In this document: positions 36,501-46,066 of the stretch, piece by piece | Numbering within the stretch: position 1 is the first letter of the stretch | Layout: each line of letters opens with the position of its first letter | Assembly: GCF_000168975.1 (NCBI RefSeq) | Contig: NZ_AAUW01000002.1 | Coordinates: 248,001-312,000 of the forward strand | Length of the DNA: 64,000 bases | From: Roseibium aggregatum IAM 12614 | GTDB lineage: Bacteria; Pseudomonadota; Alphaproteobacteria; Rhizobiales; Stappiaceae | Reading direction: 5' to 3' | Translations under genes and position numbers: made by a program | The notes under the pieces: generated by a model | Database searches by the model: none | What the model was told of the DNA's origin: nothing | What the model saw: the letters and a program-made list of their open reading frames with translations, nothing else

Positions 36501-37268
36501 ATGGATCTGGCGACATTAATCGGCATTGTGGGTGCCTTTGGCATCGTTACGACCGCTATTTTTCTTGGTGGCAGTTTCGGCCAGTTCATTGACGTGCCGT
36601 CGGTCCTCATCGTGGTCGGCGGCGGTCTCGCCGCCACGCTGATCCGCTTCCAGCTCTCCGACATCGCCGCCGCATTCGTCACGGGCTTCAAGGTTGCGCT
36701 TGCGGGCAAGAACGCCAATCCGCGCGACCTCATTACCGAAATCAGCAACCTGGGTGAAATCGTCCGCAAGTCCGGCCCGCTCGGTCTGGAGAACGTGGAC
36801 GTCTCGGACCCGGTGCTGGCCAAGGGTGTGCAATACATCGCGGATGGCTATGAGCTGGAGTTCATCCGGGAATCGATGGAGCGCGAGCGGGACCTGCAGC
36901 TTTCCCGCCTGTCGGAAGGCAAACGTGTCTTCAAGGCGCTCGGCGATTCAGCACCCGCTTTTGGCATGATCGGGACGCTGGTCGGTCTGGTACAGATGCT
37001 TGCCAACATGGATGACCCGGCTGCAATCGGTCCCTCCATGGCCGTCGCCCTTCTGACGACCCTTTACGGCGCGCTGATCTCCAACATCCTTTGTCTGCCC
37101 CTGGTGGACAAACTGGATGCGAAATTCGATGTCGATGACCTCAACCAGACACTGATCATCGACGGTGTGTGCCAGATCCGCGAATCCAAGAGCCCGGCAT
37201 TGATCAAGGAAATGCTGATCGCATATCTGCCGGACAAATTGCGCGCCGAACTGGCAGACGCAGCCTAA
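36501..37268 (+). CDS. motA: MotA/PomA-family flagellar stator protein
   Basis: A 255-residue membrane protein with four helices: LATLIGIVGAFGIVTTAIFLGG, VPSVLIVVGGGLAATLI, and the C-terminal pair APAFGMIGTLVGLVQML and MAVALLTTLYGALISNILCLPL. The cytoplasmic loop has the charged RESMERERDLQ region that contacts FliG. It forms the stator with MotB, encoded 128 bp downstream. Its short form resembles PomA/MotA of sodium- or proton-driven stators; the ion is not certain. Confidence 0.9.
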   Translation: MDLATLIGIVGAFGIVTTAIFLGGSFGQFIDVPSVLIVVGGGLAATLIRFQLSDIAAAFVTGFKVALAGKNANPRDLITEISNLGEIVRKSGPLGLENVDVSDPVLAKGVQYIADGYELEFIRESMERERDLQLSRLSEGKRVFKALGDSAPAFGMIGTLVGLVQMLANMDDPAAIGPSMAVALLTTLYGALISNILCLPLVDKLDAKFDVDDLNQTLIIDGVCQIRESKSPALIKEMLIAYLPDKLRAELADAA

Positions 37269-37396
37269 AGCAGTCTGCGGTCCCGATGACCCCGGGCAGA
37301 GCATTCGCTGAACTGGATATGGCAATGGCGGCGGTTCGGTTGAAAACGATAGAACCGCGGCCGATGCGGAACTGACAAAAGAGCGACAACAGCGCG

Positions 37397-38254
37397 ATGG
37401 CAAAGAAAAAGAAACCTCAAGGCGGCGGCGGAGCACCCGACTGGCTGGTGACTTTTGCCGATCTGATGTCCCTGCTCGTCTGCTTCTTCGTTCTCATCAT
37501 TTCTTTTTCCATTCAGGACAAGGAAAAGCTTCAGGTCGTCGCCGGGTCCATGCGCGAAGCCTTCGGCGTGAAGGATTCTTCCCGCAAGACGGGCATCATC
37601 GAGGTCGAGGGCATTCCGATCCGCGACTACATGAAGGATATCAGCCAGGTCGAACAGGAAATGGATTCCGACTTCTCCCAGGAGCGTCATGAAAAGCGGC
37701 GCAAACAGGGACCGGAAGCCAACACCCACGACACGCTGGAAGCCGATATCGAAAAGCCGCGGCAATTCGCGACAGCTGCCGCCTCGCTGCGCCAGGCCTG
37801 GCAGGAAATGCCGGAAATCACCGAGATTTCCAGCAACATCATTCTGGAAGAAACCGAAGAGGGCCTCAACATCATGCTCGTCGATCAGGACGGGCGCTCG
37901 ATGTTCCGGGAAGGCTCGAAATATCCTTACGAGACCACCCGCCGCCTGATCGCCAAGATGGCACCAGTTCTGTCACAGATGCCAAATCGCATCGAGATCA
38001 CCGGCCACACGACAGCTGGCCGCCAGTCCATCGACCCGAGTTATACCGGCTGGGAGCTCTCCAGCGAACGCGCCAACATCGCCCGGCAGATCCTGTCCGA
38101 ATATGGCGTGCCGGACAATCAGTTCTACTCTGTGGTCGGCAAGGCAGACACGGAACCGCTGTTCCCCAACGATCCCTATCTTGCGGCAAACCGCCGGATC
38201 GGCATTCTGCTCAAGGCCGAAGAACCGCCGTTGCCGTTAGGGCACAAGCTCTGA
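37397..38254 (+). CDS. motB: MotB/PomB-family stator protein
   Basis: A 285-residue partner of MotA. A basic N-terminus leads into one transmembrane helix, WLVTFADLMSLLVCFFVLIISFS. Asp22 stands where E. coli MotB has its ion-carrying Asp32. A linker (about residues 60-170) is followed by an OmpA-like peptidoglycan-binding domain (IEITGHTTAGRQ, SSERANIARQILSEYGV, ANRRIGILL). It anchors the motor to the wall. No other flagellar genes are in the window. Confidence 0.9.
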   Translation: MAKKKKPQGGGGAPDWLVTFADLMSLLVCFFVLIISFSIQDKEKLQVVAGSMREAFGVKDSSRKTGIIEVEGIPIRDYMKDISQVEQEMDSDFSQERHEKRRKQGPEANTHDTLEADIEKPRQFATAAASLRQAWQEMPEITEISSNIILEETEEGLNIMLVDQDGRSMFREGSKYPYETTRRLIAKMAPVLSQMPNRIEITGHTTAGRQSIDPSYTGWELSSERANIARQILSEYGVPDNQFYSVVGKADTEPLFPNDPYLAANRRIGILLKAEEPPLPLGHKL

Positions 38255-38297
38255 GGGAGCGGGCCAAGCGCTCGCCCATACAAAATGCGGATCTGGC

Positions 38298-38753
38298 CTA
38301 GCTGACCTTTGACACGACCAGCCGCGCACCATCGATTGCATCGACACGTACCTTGGTGCCTGCGGGCAGATCCGGTCCGGTGATGCGCCAGATGGTGTCA
38401 TCAATGGAAAGGTTCCCGGCGCCCTCCCTCAGCGGCGCGGCAAGCGTGAATTCCCGGCCAACATAGCGGCTGCCACGCTGGTTTAGCCCCGGGTCGCCCT
38501 TTTCCGATGCAAGCTTCTGCATCAGCCGGCGTCCGATCAGCAGGCTGACAAGCGATAGCACCAGGAACAGTCCCACATCCACCTGCCAGGCGAAGTCGAA
38601 CAACAGAGCAACGACACCAACGACCAGCGCCGACAGGCCGAACCACAGGAAAATCGTGCCGGGCGCGAGTATTTCGAGCCCCAGCAGCAAGAGCCCCAGA
38701 ACGAACCAGCTCCAAGGCCCCAGGGCCGCGATCGTGCTTTCAATCAGGCTCAC
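38298..38753 (-). CDS. NfeD-family membrane protein
   Basis: A 151-residue protein with an N-terminal membrane region ([39 protein letters not shown]) and a C-terminal NfeD OB-fold ([44 protein letters not shown]). Its start overlaps the stomatin stop (ATGA, 38750-38753). NfeD/stomatin pairs act in membrane microdomain organisation. Confidence 0.92.
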   Translation of the reverse strand: MSLIESTIAALGPWSWFVLGLLLLGLEILAPGTIFLWFGLSALVVGVVALLFDFAWQVDVGLFLVLSLVSLLIGRRLMQKLASEKGDPGLNQRGSRYVGREFTLAAPLREGAGNLSIDDTIWRITGPDLPAGTKVRVDAIDGARLVVSKVS

Positions 38754-39739
38754 CGGTTCCCCTCTCCCTCATCACTGCGGGTGTTGGGAATGCGTGAGGA
38801 CGACCGGTTGGAAGACCCATCCTCACCGAATGCTTCCTTGGCAATGGCGCCGATACCGCTCAAGGCCCCCAGCAGCGATGTCGCTTCCATTGGGAGGATG
38901 AGCGTCTTCTGGTTGCGCGAGGTTGCCAGTTCCTTGAACGCTTCAACGTATTTGCTGGCAACGAAATAGTTGATGGCCTGGACATCACCGGAGGCGATGG
39001 CCGCACTGACGAGCTGCGTTGCCTTGGCTTCGGCTTCCGCCTCGCGCTCGCGGGCTTCCGCATCGCGGAAAGCGGATTCGCGGCGGCCTTCGGCTTCCAG
39101 GATGAGCGACTGCTTTTGCCCTTCCGCTTTCAGGATTTCCGACTGGCGCTTGCCTTCGGCTTCGAGGATGTAGGCGCGCTTCTCGCGTTCCGCCTTCATC
39201 TGGCGGGCCATGGCATCCACCAGATCGCGCGGCGGATTGATGTCCTTGATTTCGATACGGGTGATCTTGATGCCCCAGGGCTCTGCCGCCGCATCAACGA
39301 CACGCAGGATCTGGGCGTTGATTTCGTCGCGATTGGACAGAAGGTTATCGAGATCCATCGACCCCATGACCGAGCGGATGTTGGTCATGGTCAGGTTGAG
39401 AATGGCGTTCTGAAGGCCAAGCACTTCATAGGCCGCACGGGCGGCATCAAGCACCTGGTAGAAGGTCACGCCATCCGCACTCACCGTCGCATTGTCGCGG
39501 GTAATGACTTCCTGGGTCGGAACATCCAGCACCTGCTCCATCATGTTGAGCTTGTGGCCGATCCTATCGATGAACGGGATGATGAAGTTCAGACCCGGCG
39601 TCAGCGTCTTCCGATACTTGCCAAAACGTTCGACCGTATAATTGTAGCCTTGCGGCACCGTCTTTACGCCGGCGAAAAAGACCAGAATGACCAGCACGAC
39701 AAGGCCGATCAGGAAAATGTCAAATCCCGCGATTGGCAT
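38750..39739 (-). CDS. qmcA: SPFH/stomatin-like protein (QmcA family)
   Basis: A 329-residue protein with an N-terminal membrane anchor ([34 protein letters not shown]), the SPFH/band-7 domain and a long charged Ala/Glu/Arg-rich helix ([31 protein letters not shown]). A glycine/leucine tail near the C-terminus resembles the oligomerisation region of stomatins. It is paired with NfeD. Confidence 0.93.
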   Translation of the reverse strand: MPIAGFDIFLIGLVVLVILVFFAGVKTVPQGYNYTVERFGKYRKTLTPGLNFIIPFIDRIGHKLNMMEQVLDVPTQEVITRDNATVSADGVTFYQVLDAARAAYEVLGLQNAILNLTMTNIRSVMGSMDLDNLLSNRDEINAQILRVVDAAAEPWGIKITRIEIKDINPPRDLVDAMARQMKAEREKRAYILEAEGKRQSEILKAEGQKQSLILEAEGRRESAFRDAEAREREAEAEAKATQLVSAAIASGDVQAINYFVASKYVEAFKELATSRNQKTLILPMEATSLLGALSGIGAIAKEAFGEDGSSNRSSSRIPNTRSDEGEGNR

Positions 39740-39851
39740 ATACGTCTCCCGTAATTTTCCAAAAAAGTGCTGTCACTATGCGACGAACTTCAAGGCGTTG
39801 CCAGAGCATTTGCAGCCTTGAACCCGTGCGCACGCACAGACACAGACCCGC

Positions 39852-39880
39852 TTCCGCGAACACCTAAGGCGTTCGCGGAA
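39852..39880. other. 10-bp perfect inverted repeat between qmcA and hemH
   Basis: TTCCGCGAAC-acctaaggc-GTTCGCGGAA has no T run. It may end hemH transcription or serve as a binding site. Confidence 0.4.
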
Positions 39881-39965
39881 CAGTCACATGACTTATGGGC
39901 AGGGCTGCGGAATTTTACGAGTTTTTTCCACCGGCAAGGTTAAACGCCTGTGGATGGGCGGCGGG

Positions 39966-41045
39966 TCAGATCCAGCCGCCGAGTTCGCGCCGGACAATGT
40001 GGGCCAGCACGTCCATGCCAAGATCGCTGTCATTCAGGCAGGGGATGTGGCTGAAATGCTCGCCGCCGCTTTCTTCGAAGATCTCCCCGGCTTCGCCGGC
40101 AATTTCTTCCAGTGTTTCAAGGCAATCGGCGACAAAGCCCGGGTTCATCACCGCAACGTTCTTCACACCGTCCTTGGCCAATTGCTCGACGGTCTTGTCC
40201 GTATAGGGCTGCAGCCATTCTTCCGGCCCGAACCGGGACTGGAACGTGACCCGTAGTTTCTCCGCGTCCCAACCGAGAACCTCGCGCATCAACCGCGTCG
40301 TCTTCATGCAATGGCAGTGATAGGGATCGCCGCGTTTGAAATAGGACTGCGGAATGCCGTGATAGGACGTCAGCACCACGTTCGGCTTGAAATCGAGGCT
40401 TTCCAGATGCCGCTCAACTGATTTTGCGAGGGCGGTCACATAGACCGGGTCGTCATGATAGGGCGGCACGGTGCGGATCGCAGGCTGCCAGCGCATCTTC
40501 AACAGCGTCTTGCAGACAACGTCATTGACCGTCGCCGTGGTGGTTGCCGAATACTGAGGGTAAAGCGGGAAGACAAGGATCCGGTCACAGCCTTCGTCCT
40601 TCAGTGCCTTAAGCCGGTCCGGAATGGACGGCTGGCCGTAGCGCATCGCCCAATCGATTTTCAGCCGTCCGTCCGAATCCCCCATCATCTCGGTCAGCTT
40701 GTCCGACTGGCTGCGCGTGATCGTGCGCAGGGGCGACTCGTCCTTTTCCTTGTTCCAGATTTCCTCGTAGGCCTTGCCGGATTTGCCCGGCCGGGTCATC
40801 AGAACGATGCCATAGAGGATCGGATACCAAATCGCCCGCGGCCACTCGATGACACGCTTGTCCGACAGGAACTCGCGCAGGTACCGACGCATCGGCCAAT
40901 AATCCGTGCCATCCGGTGTGCCCAGATTGACCAGAAGCACACCCACCTTGCCGCTCTTGACCGAAGGATGGTCTTTCGGCAAGTCGAGTTTCCTGAATGC
41001 GGCTTCCTGGTCGGCTGTGATCGGCGCGGTCGGTTGAACGGTCAT
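39966..41045 (-). CDS. hemH: Ferrochelatase
   Basis: An enzyme of about 359 residues inserting iron into protoporphyrin IX. It has VGVLLVNLGTPDGTDYWPMRRYLREFLSDKRVIE, FPLYPQYSATTTATVNDVV, the catalytic-His region LTSYHGIPQSYFKRGDPYHCHC and QSRFGPEEWLQPYTD. Start codons at 41045 and 41087 are both possible, and neither has a strong ribosome site. It ends the minus-strand block before the ligase cluster. Confidence 0.95.
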   Translation of the reverse strand: MTVQPTAPITADQEAAFRKLDLPKDHPSVKSGKVGVLLVNLGTPDGTDYWPMRRYLREFLSDKRVIEWPRAIWYPILYGIVLMTRPGKSGKAYEEIWNKEKDESPLRTITRSQSDKLTEMMGDSDGRLKIDWAMRYGQPSIPDRLKALKDEGCDRILVFPLYPQYSATTTATVNDVVCKTLLKMRWQPAIRTVPPYHDDPVYVTALAKSVERHLESLDFKPNVVLTSYHGIPQSYFKRGDPYHCHCMKTTRLMREVLGWDAEKLRVTFQSRFGPEEWLQPYTDKTVEQLAKDGVKNVAVMNPGFVADCLETLEEIAGEAGEIFEESGGEHFSHIPCLNDSDLGMDVLAHIVRRELGGWI

Positions 41046-41345
41046 CTGCGGGATAAGTCCTAAAACGGTCTGTCTGTCTGACGCCATACATAGGCCAAGC
41101 AAGGGGCTGGGCCAATGCGGCATTTGTCATACGCAGAACCAAGGCTGCAGATCACCAGAAAGTCTGATGGAAAATCAACAGGCAAAGACCTCCTCCTGAG
41201 AAGGACCGACAGGTCCGTCTCGAAGGAAGGAGAACTTGCTCCCGAGTATGCCGCCCATCCTTCCAGACAGCGCTTGCGCGCTTCCTCAGGACGGGACTGA
41301 AATTTGCATCAACTCCGGAGGCACGTTTGTGCGTTGCTCCCAGCC

Positions 41346-42584
41346 TCAGCCATATTCCCGTTCATCGGCAATCACCTTGCCGTCATTCGGCAACGCACCC
41401 GGGGCAACCGTCAGGACATCTCCCTTGAGATGGGTAACTTCGCGCAGTGTTGCCGCGACCCGCTCCGGCAAACCGTTGCCGGCGACTTCGGTTTCCACCG
41501 TCAGTGTCATGGCGTCGGCTTCGCCAACGCGGCTGACGGCAAGACGGGCCTTGCTGATTTCCGGATGAGCCGCAACGATCTGCGCGATCTGGGCCGGGTC
41601 GACGAACATGCCCTTGACCTTGGTGCGCTGGTCCGCCCGCCCCATCCAGCCCGCAAGCCGCATGTTGGTACGCCCGCACGGCGATTGTCCGGGGATGATC
41701 TTGGAGAGATCGCCGGTGGCAAAACGGATCATCGGATAGAGGCTGTTGAAGTTGGTGACCACCAATTCGCCCACCTCGCCATCTGCGACCGGCTCGCCGG
41801 TTCCGGGCCGCACGATCTCGACGATGTAATCCTCGTTGACAACCATGCCCTCCCTGGCTTCCGTCTCATAGGCGATGACGCCAAGATCCGCGGTCGCGTA
41901 ACACTGGCCGACACGGATACCGCCAGCCTCGTATTCCTCGCGCAAGGACGGGAACAGCGCCCCACCCGAGACCAGGGCCTTCTTGATGGAGGAGACATCC
42001 CGGCCCTGGTCCCGGCCGCGATCGAGGAGGATCTTCAGATAGTCCGGCGTGCCGACGAAACCGGACGGTTTGAGCACCTCGATCGCTTCGACCTGACTGT
42101 CCGTATTGCCGACACCGGCAGGAAAGACCGTGCAGCCGAGCGCAATTGCGCCCTGGTCCAGAATGAAGCCGCCGGGCGTCAGGTGATAGGAAAAGGTGTT
42201 GAGAACGACATCGCCCTTGCGGAAGCCGGCCGCGAACAGGCTACGCGCGCCGTTCCACGGATCAAGCCCGGGCGCCTGAGGCTCCCAGATCGGACCCGGC
42301 GACATGAAGACCCGGGCTGCGCCCGACAGCTCACCTGCCAGAAATCCACCGAAGGGCGGCTGCGCCCGCTGCTTTTCCAGAAGCTCCGACTTGCGCAGTA
42401 CCGGCAGACCGGCAAGCGCGGCCCGGTCGGTAACGGCAGCAAGGTCGCAGCCGTCCAGATGCGCGGCCCACCCGGTGGATTTACCGGTGGCATGGGCCAG
42501 AAGGTCCGGCAATCGGGCAAAAAGGTCCCGTTCGCGCAGAGCGGCGTCTTGCCGCTCGCGCGCGTCAAACTGAATGTCGCTCAT
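41346..42584 (-). CDS. Phenylacetate-CoA-ligase-like AMP-forming enzyme
   Basis: A 412-residue adenylate-forming ligase of the PaaK-related group, shorter than the 660-residue ligase in the same cluster. Visible are MSPGPIWEPQAP, the FVGTPDYLKILLD stretch, ALVSGGALFPSLREEYE and QCYATADLGVIAYE. The LVVTNFNSLYPMIRFATGDLS segment and the C-terminal domain with MRLAGWMGRADQRTKVKGMFVDPAQI complete it. It would activate an aromatic or aliphatic carboxylate with CoA. As the last gene of the liv-type cluster it probably acts on the imported compound. Confidence 0.85.
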   Translation of the reverse strand: MSDIQFDARERQDAALRERDLFARLPDLLAHATGKSTGWAAHLDGCDLAAVTDRAALAGLPVLRKSELLEKQRAQPPFGGFLAGELSGAARVFMSPGPIWEPQAPGLDPWNGARSLFAAGFRKGDVVLNTFSYHLTPGGFILDQGAIALGCTVFPAGVGNTDSQVEAIEVLKPSGFVGTPDYLKILLDRGRDQGRDVSSIKKALVSGGALFPSLREEYEAGGIRVGQCYATADLGVIAYETEAREGMVVNEDYIVEIVRPGTGEPVADGEVGELVVTNFNSLYPMIRFATGDLSKIIPGQSPCGRTNMRLAGWMGRADQRTKVKGMFVDPAQIAQIVAAHPEISKARLAVSRVGEADAMTLTVETEVAGNGLPERVAATLREVTHLKGDVLTVAPGALPNDGKVIADEREYG

Positions 42585-42624
42585 GGTCGTCTCCGCCTGT
42601 TTCGGCCCTGTGTCTGAAACCCCG

Positions 42625-43479
42625 TCAGGCCAGCCAGCGCTTCCTTCGCTTGTAATGTTTGACATTCCGGAACGAGCGGCGGCCCTCGCCGCCAACGCCC
42701 AGATAGAATTCCTTGACGTCCTCATTCTCCCGCAATGCCTTGGCATCGCCGTCGAGAACGATGCGGCCGGATTCCAGGATGTAGCCGTAGGTCGCGTATT
42801 TCAGCGCCACGTTGGTATTCTGTTCGGCAAGCAGGAAGGACACGCCTTCCTTGTCGTTGAGCTGGCGGACGATCTCGAAGATTTCCTCCACGAGCTGAGG
42901 TGCCAGACCCATGCTCGGCTCATCCAGCAGGATCATCTTCGGCCGGCTCATCAGAGCGCGGCCGATGGCACACATCTGCTGTTCGCCGCCGGAGGTGTAC
43001 CCGGCCTGGCTGCCACGCCGCTCTCGCAGACGCGGAAAATAGTTGTAGACCATCTCAAGGTCTGCCTTCACGGCGCTGTACCCGTCCTTGCGGGTGTAGG
43101 CGCCCGTCAGCAAATTCTCTTCAATGGACAGGTGGCCGAAACAATGCCGCCCTTCCATCACCTGGATGCATCCCCGCCGAACCAGATCGTTGGGTGACAG
43201 GGCCTGAACTTCGTCGCCCTCGAAGACGATCTTGCCTTTCGTCACTTCGCCGCGCTCGGCGCCAAGCAGGTTCGAAATCGCTTTCAGCGTGGTCGTCTTG
43301 CCTGCTCCGTTCGCGCCGAGCAGTGCCACGATCCCGCCCTTGGGGATGGTCAGCGACACGCCCTTCAACACCAGGATCACGTGGTCGTAGATGACCTCGA
43401 TATTGTTGACCGACAGGATTGTCCCGGCAGCGTCCCGAGCGCCCTGTGAACCGGGCTGTTCTACATCCAGCAATGCCAT
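42625..43479 (-). CDS. livF: Branched-chain amino-acid-type ABC transporter ATPase (LivF)
   Basis: A 284-residue ATPase with Walker A GANGAGKTTTLKAIS, LivF-type YTSGGEQQMCAIGRALMSRPKMILLDEPSMGLAPQLV and H-loop region LLAEQNTNVALKYA. The C-terminus is unusually basic (NVKHYKRRKRWLA). The start at 43479 follows GGGAGAAGAGGG. It pairs with LivG and the LivHM pore. Confidence 0.94.
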   Translation of the reverse strand: MALLDVEQPGSQGARDAAGTILSVNNIEVIYDHVILVLKGVSLTIPKGGIVALLGANGAGKTTTLKAISNLLGAERGEVTKGKIVFEGDEVQALSPNDLVRRGCIQVMEGRHCFGHLSIEENLLTGAYTRKDGYSAVKADLEMVYNYFPRLRERRGSQAGYTSGGEQQMCAIGRALMSRPKMILLDEPSMGLAPQLVEEIFEIVRQLNDKEGVSFLLAEQNTNVALKYATYGYILESGRIVLDGDAKALRENEDVKEFYLGVGGEGRRSFRNVKHYKRRKRWLA

Positions 43480-43540
43480 TCCCTCTTCTCCCTGGAAGCT
43501 CCGCCGCACGTTGATGCGGCGCGGCGGAGCGGACTGCCTA

Positions 43541-44872
43541 TCAGTTCGGGCAGGGTTCGGTGCGCGCCGGCCACGGCGCGTTCTTTTCTGCATATTCCGC
43601 CGCGGCTGCTTCCAGCAGCGGACGGACCACATCGGTCATCGGCTCGATCCAGTCGGAAGCCTGACGCCACTTCTTGCCGTCCCACTCCTGGATGAACACC
43701 GGATGGCTGCCGGCATGGTCTTCACAGGTCACTTTCATCGGATGCGCAAAGCCCTTCAGACCGAGTTCAGCCAGACGGGCTTCGTCCAGGTTGAGAGCTT
43801 CCAGACCAAGACGCATGTCTTCGCCCGTGATGACCTTCTTGCCGGTCAGTTCCTGCGCGGTGCGAATGCCTTCCGCGATGATGACCGAGTTCAGGACGCC
43901 GCGGTTGTAGAGCGTGCTGCCGATGGTGCTTGCATCGGTGGAGGACTTGCCCGCATCGACAACATGTTTCTTGATGTCATTGAGAGCCGGGAAATCGGCA
44001 CCGACACCGGAGAAGTTCAGAGCCTTGTAGCCCTTCGCGCCTTCGCCACCTGCGGAAGCATCGTCGTCACCCGCGGACCACCACACACCGATGAACTTGT
44101 CCATCGGGAAGCGGATCTTGACCGCTTCCTTGACGGCGGTCGGGTTCATCGCACCCCAGCCCCACATGACCATGTAGTCCGGACGGTCGCGGCGCACGTT
44201 GAGCCACTGTGAAGACTGGTTCTGCATTTCCGCACCCGGAACCGGGTACTGCAGCAGCTCGAAGCCGTATTTCTCGGCAAGCTGTTCCAGAAGCGGCAGC
44301 GGCTCGCGGCCGTAACCGGCATCGAGGAAGATGTAACCGATCTTCTTGCCCTTGAGATTTTCAAGGCCGCCTTCCTGCTCACCAATGTACTTGATGACCA
44401 CGGATGCGCCGTCCCAATAGGTGTCCGGCACGTTGAAGATCCACGGGAACGTGGAACCGACAGCGGCTGCCGACAGGCCGTAGCCCATCGAAAGAACCGG
44501 AATCTTGTCGACACCGGCCTTCGGAATGAGCTGCAGCGTGATACCCGTGGAATACGGGTTATAGACCAGCGCGCCCTTGCCCTTGGTGGCTTCGTAGCAC
44601 TCCACGCCTTTCTGGGCGTTGTAACCGGTTTCACACTCTTCCAGCGCCAGTTTGACGCCACCGATGCCGCCATCGCGCTCGTTCAGCATCTGCAGATAGT
44701 CATGCATGCCGTTGGCGATGTGGATGCCGGATCCGGCATAAGGCCCGGTCCGGTACGTCAGAAGCGGCACATAGTTGGCATCTTCTGCCTGGACCGCGGT
44801 CGTCATGGCGCCGGAGAAACCGACCCCAAGCGCAACAGCGGTTCCCAGCGCGAATTGCTTAATGCTTTTCAT
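43541..44872 (-). CDS. Substrate-binding protein of the liv-type transporter
   Basis: A 443-residue periplasmic protein with a signal peptide (IKQFALGTAVALGVGFSGAMTTAVQAE) and a Peripla_BP_6-type LIVBP fold: TYRTGPYAGSGIHIANGMHDYLQML and VYNPYSTGITLQLI. It is longer than LivK and belongs to the family seen next to fatty-acid or aromatic-acid CoA ligases. The start at 44872 is 4-5 bp after AGGAG. The open frame reaching 45421 is antisense-type noise over livM. Confidence 0.92.
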   Translation of the reverse strand: MKSIKQFALGTAVALGVGFSGAMTTAVQAEDANYVPLLTYRTGPYAGSGIHIANGMHDYLQMLNERDGGIGGVKLALEECETGYNAQKGVECYEATKGKGALVYNPYSTGITLQLIPKAGVDKIPVLSMGYGLSAAAVGSTFPWIFNVPDTYWDGASVVIKYIGEQEGGLENLKGKKIGYIFLDAGYGREPLPLLEQLAEKYGFELLQYPVPGAEMQNQSSQWLNVRRDRPDYMVMWGWGAMNPTAVKEAVKIRFPMDKFIGVWWSAGDDDASAGGEGAKGYKALNFSGVGADFPALNDIKKHVVDAGKSSTDASTIGSTLYNRGVLNSVIIAEGIRTAQELTGKKVITGEDMRLGLEALNLDEARLAELGLKGFAHPMKVTCEDHAGSHPVFIQEWDGKKWRQASDWIEPMTDVVRPLLEAAAAEYAEKNAPWPARTEPCPN

Positions 44873-44976
44873 ATTCTCCTCCCACGCGGCATCGAAAGGA
44901 ATACCGCCGGACCGGTTACGCCATTCCTCACCGGATCGGTCCATGTCCGGATGGCGGGCGAAAAGGCTGGCAGCCC

Positions 44977-46053
44977 CTAGTATGGGAACGGCCAGACCCT
45001 GAGCTTCTGCTTCGCGATCTGCCAGAGCCGCGCGAAGCCGTGCGGTTCGACGATCAGGAAGAAAATGATGAGCGCACCGACGATCATGAAGGTCGCGTGT
45101 TCCACCGTTTCCGCGGCCAGGTCGAAGCCGAGAAGACCCGGCACGAATTTCAGAATGACCGGCAGGATCCAGATGAAGGCAGCCCCCATGAAGGCCCCGC
45201 CGAGACTGCCGAGGCCGCCCAGGATGACCATGAAGAGCACCTGGAAGGACAGCCGGATGGAATAGGACGACGGTTCGGCCGCATTCAGCCAGAAGAACAC
45301 CATCATCGCACCGGCGACACCGCAGATGTAGGACGACACGGCAAAGGCCATCAGCTTGGTCTGCAGCGGACGGATGCCCATGAGTTCGGCCGCAATGTCC
45401 ATGTCGCGGATCATCATCCACGACCGGCCGATGCGGCCGCGCAGCACGTTCGCCATCAGGAAGGCGATCAGAACCGTGATCCCGAGAACGATGAAGTAGC
45501 GTGCCAGCGGCGTTGCCTCGGCCCCTGTGGCGATGATGCCGAAGACTTCGCGGCGCGGCACTTCAATCGCGCCGGAAGCGTTGTAATTGTAGAGCCACGG
45601 AATACGGATGAAGCACCATTCCAGGAAGAACTGGGCCGCAAGCGTCGTGACCGCCAGGTAAAGCCCCTTGATGCGCAGACTCGGCAGACCGAAGACCGCG
45701 CCGATGGCAGCCGAGAACACTCCGGACAGAAGAACCATCACGATGACATTGGCATCGGGAAAGATCGACGTCAGCTTGTAGGCGGCATAAGCGCCAACCC
45801 CCATGAACGCTCCCGTTCCGAGCGATAGCTGCCCGCAAAAGCCGGTCAGGATATTCAACCCGATTGCCGCCAGCGAGAACACCAGGAACGGGATCATGAT
45901 GGAGGTCAGGAAGAAGTCATTGGCAAGGGCCGGAATGACGGCAAATGCGGTGATGAGAATGACGGCCAGGCCGACGCGGTCCTGGAGGATCGGGAACAGC
46001 GCCTGATCCGCCTTGTAACTCGTCTTGAATTGGCCAGCTTCGCGATAAAACAT
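44977..46053 (-). CDS. livM: Branched-chain amino-acid-type ABC permease (LivM)
   Basis: A 358-residue multi-pass permease with the signature GFCGQLSLGTGAFMGVGAYAAYKL and GLPSLRIKGLYLAVTTLAAQFF. Late in the protein is LGGLGSLGGAFMGAAFI. It forms the pore with LivH, 13 bp upstream in the operon. Confidence 0.95.
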   Translation of the reverse strand: MFYREAGQFKTSYKADQALFPILQDRVGLAVILITAFAVIPALANDFFLTSIMIPFLVFSLAAIGLNILTGFCGQLSLGTGAFMGVGAYAAYKLTSIFPDANVIVMVLLSGVFSAAIGAVFGLPSLRIKGLYLAVTTLAAQFFLEWCFIRIPWLYNYNASGAIEVPRREVFGIIATGAEATPLARYFIVLGITVLIAFLMANVLRGRIGRSWMMIRDMDIAAELMGIRPLQTKLMAFAVSSYICGVAGAMMVFFWLNAAEPSSYSIRLSFQVLFMVILGGLGSLGGAFMGAAFIWILPVILKFVPGLLGFDLAAETVEHATFMIVGALIIFFLIVEPHGFARLWQIAKQKLRVWPFPY

Positions 46054-46066
46054 GGGTCAGAAATCC

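Noticed and set aside
41206-41345. Short cysteine-containing plus-strand frame between hemH and the ligase
   Set aside because: A GGAG and TTG/ATG exist, but the frame runs on antisense into the ligase gene and shows no recognisable family.
44873-45421. N-terminal extension of the solute-binding protein frame
   Set aside because: The signal peptide and AGGAG at 44872 define the true start; the extension overlaps livM and is not protein-like.
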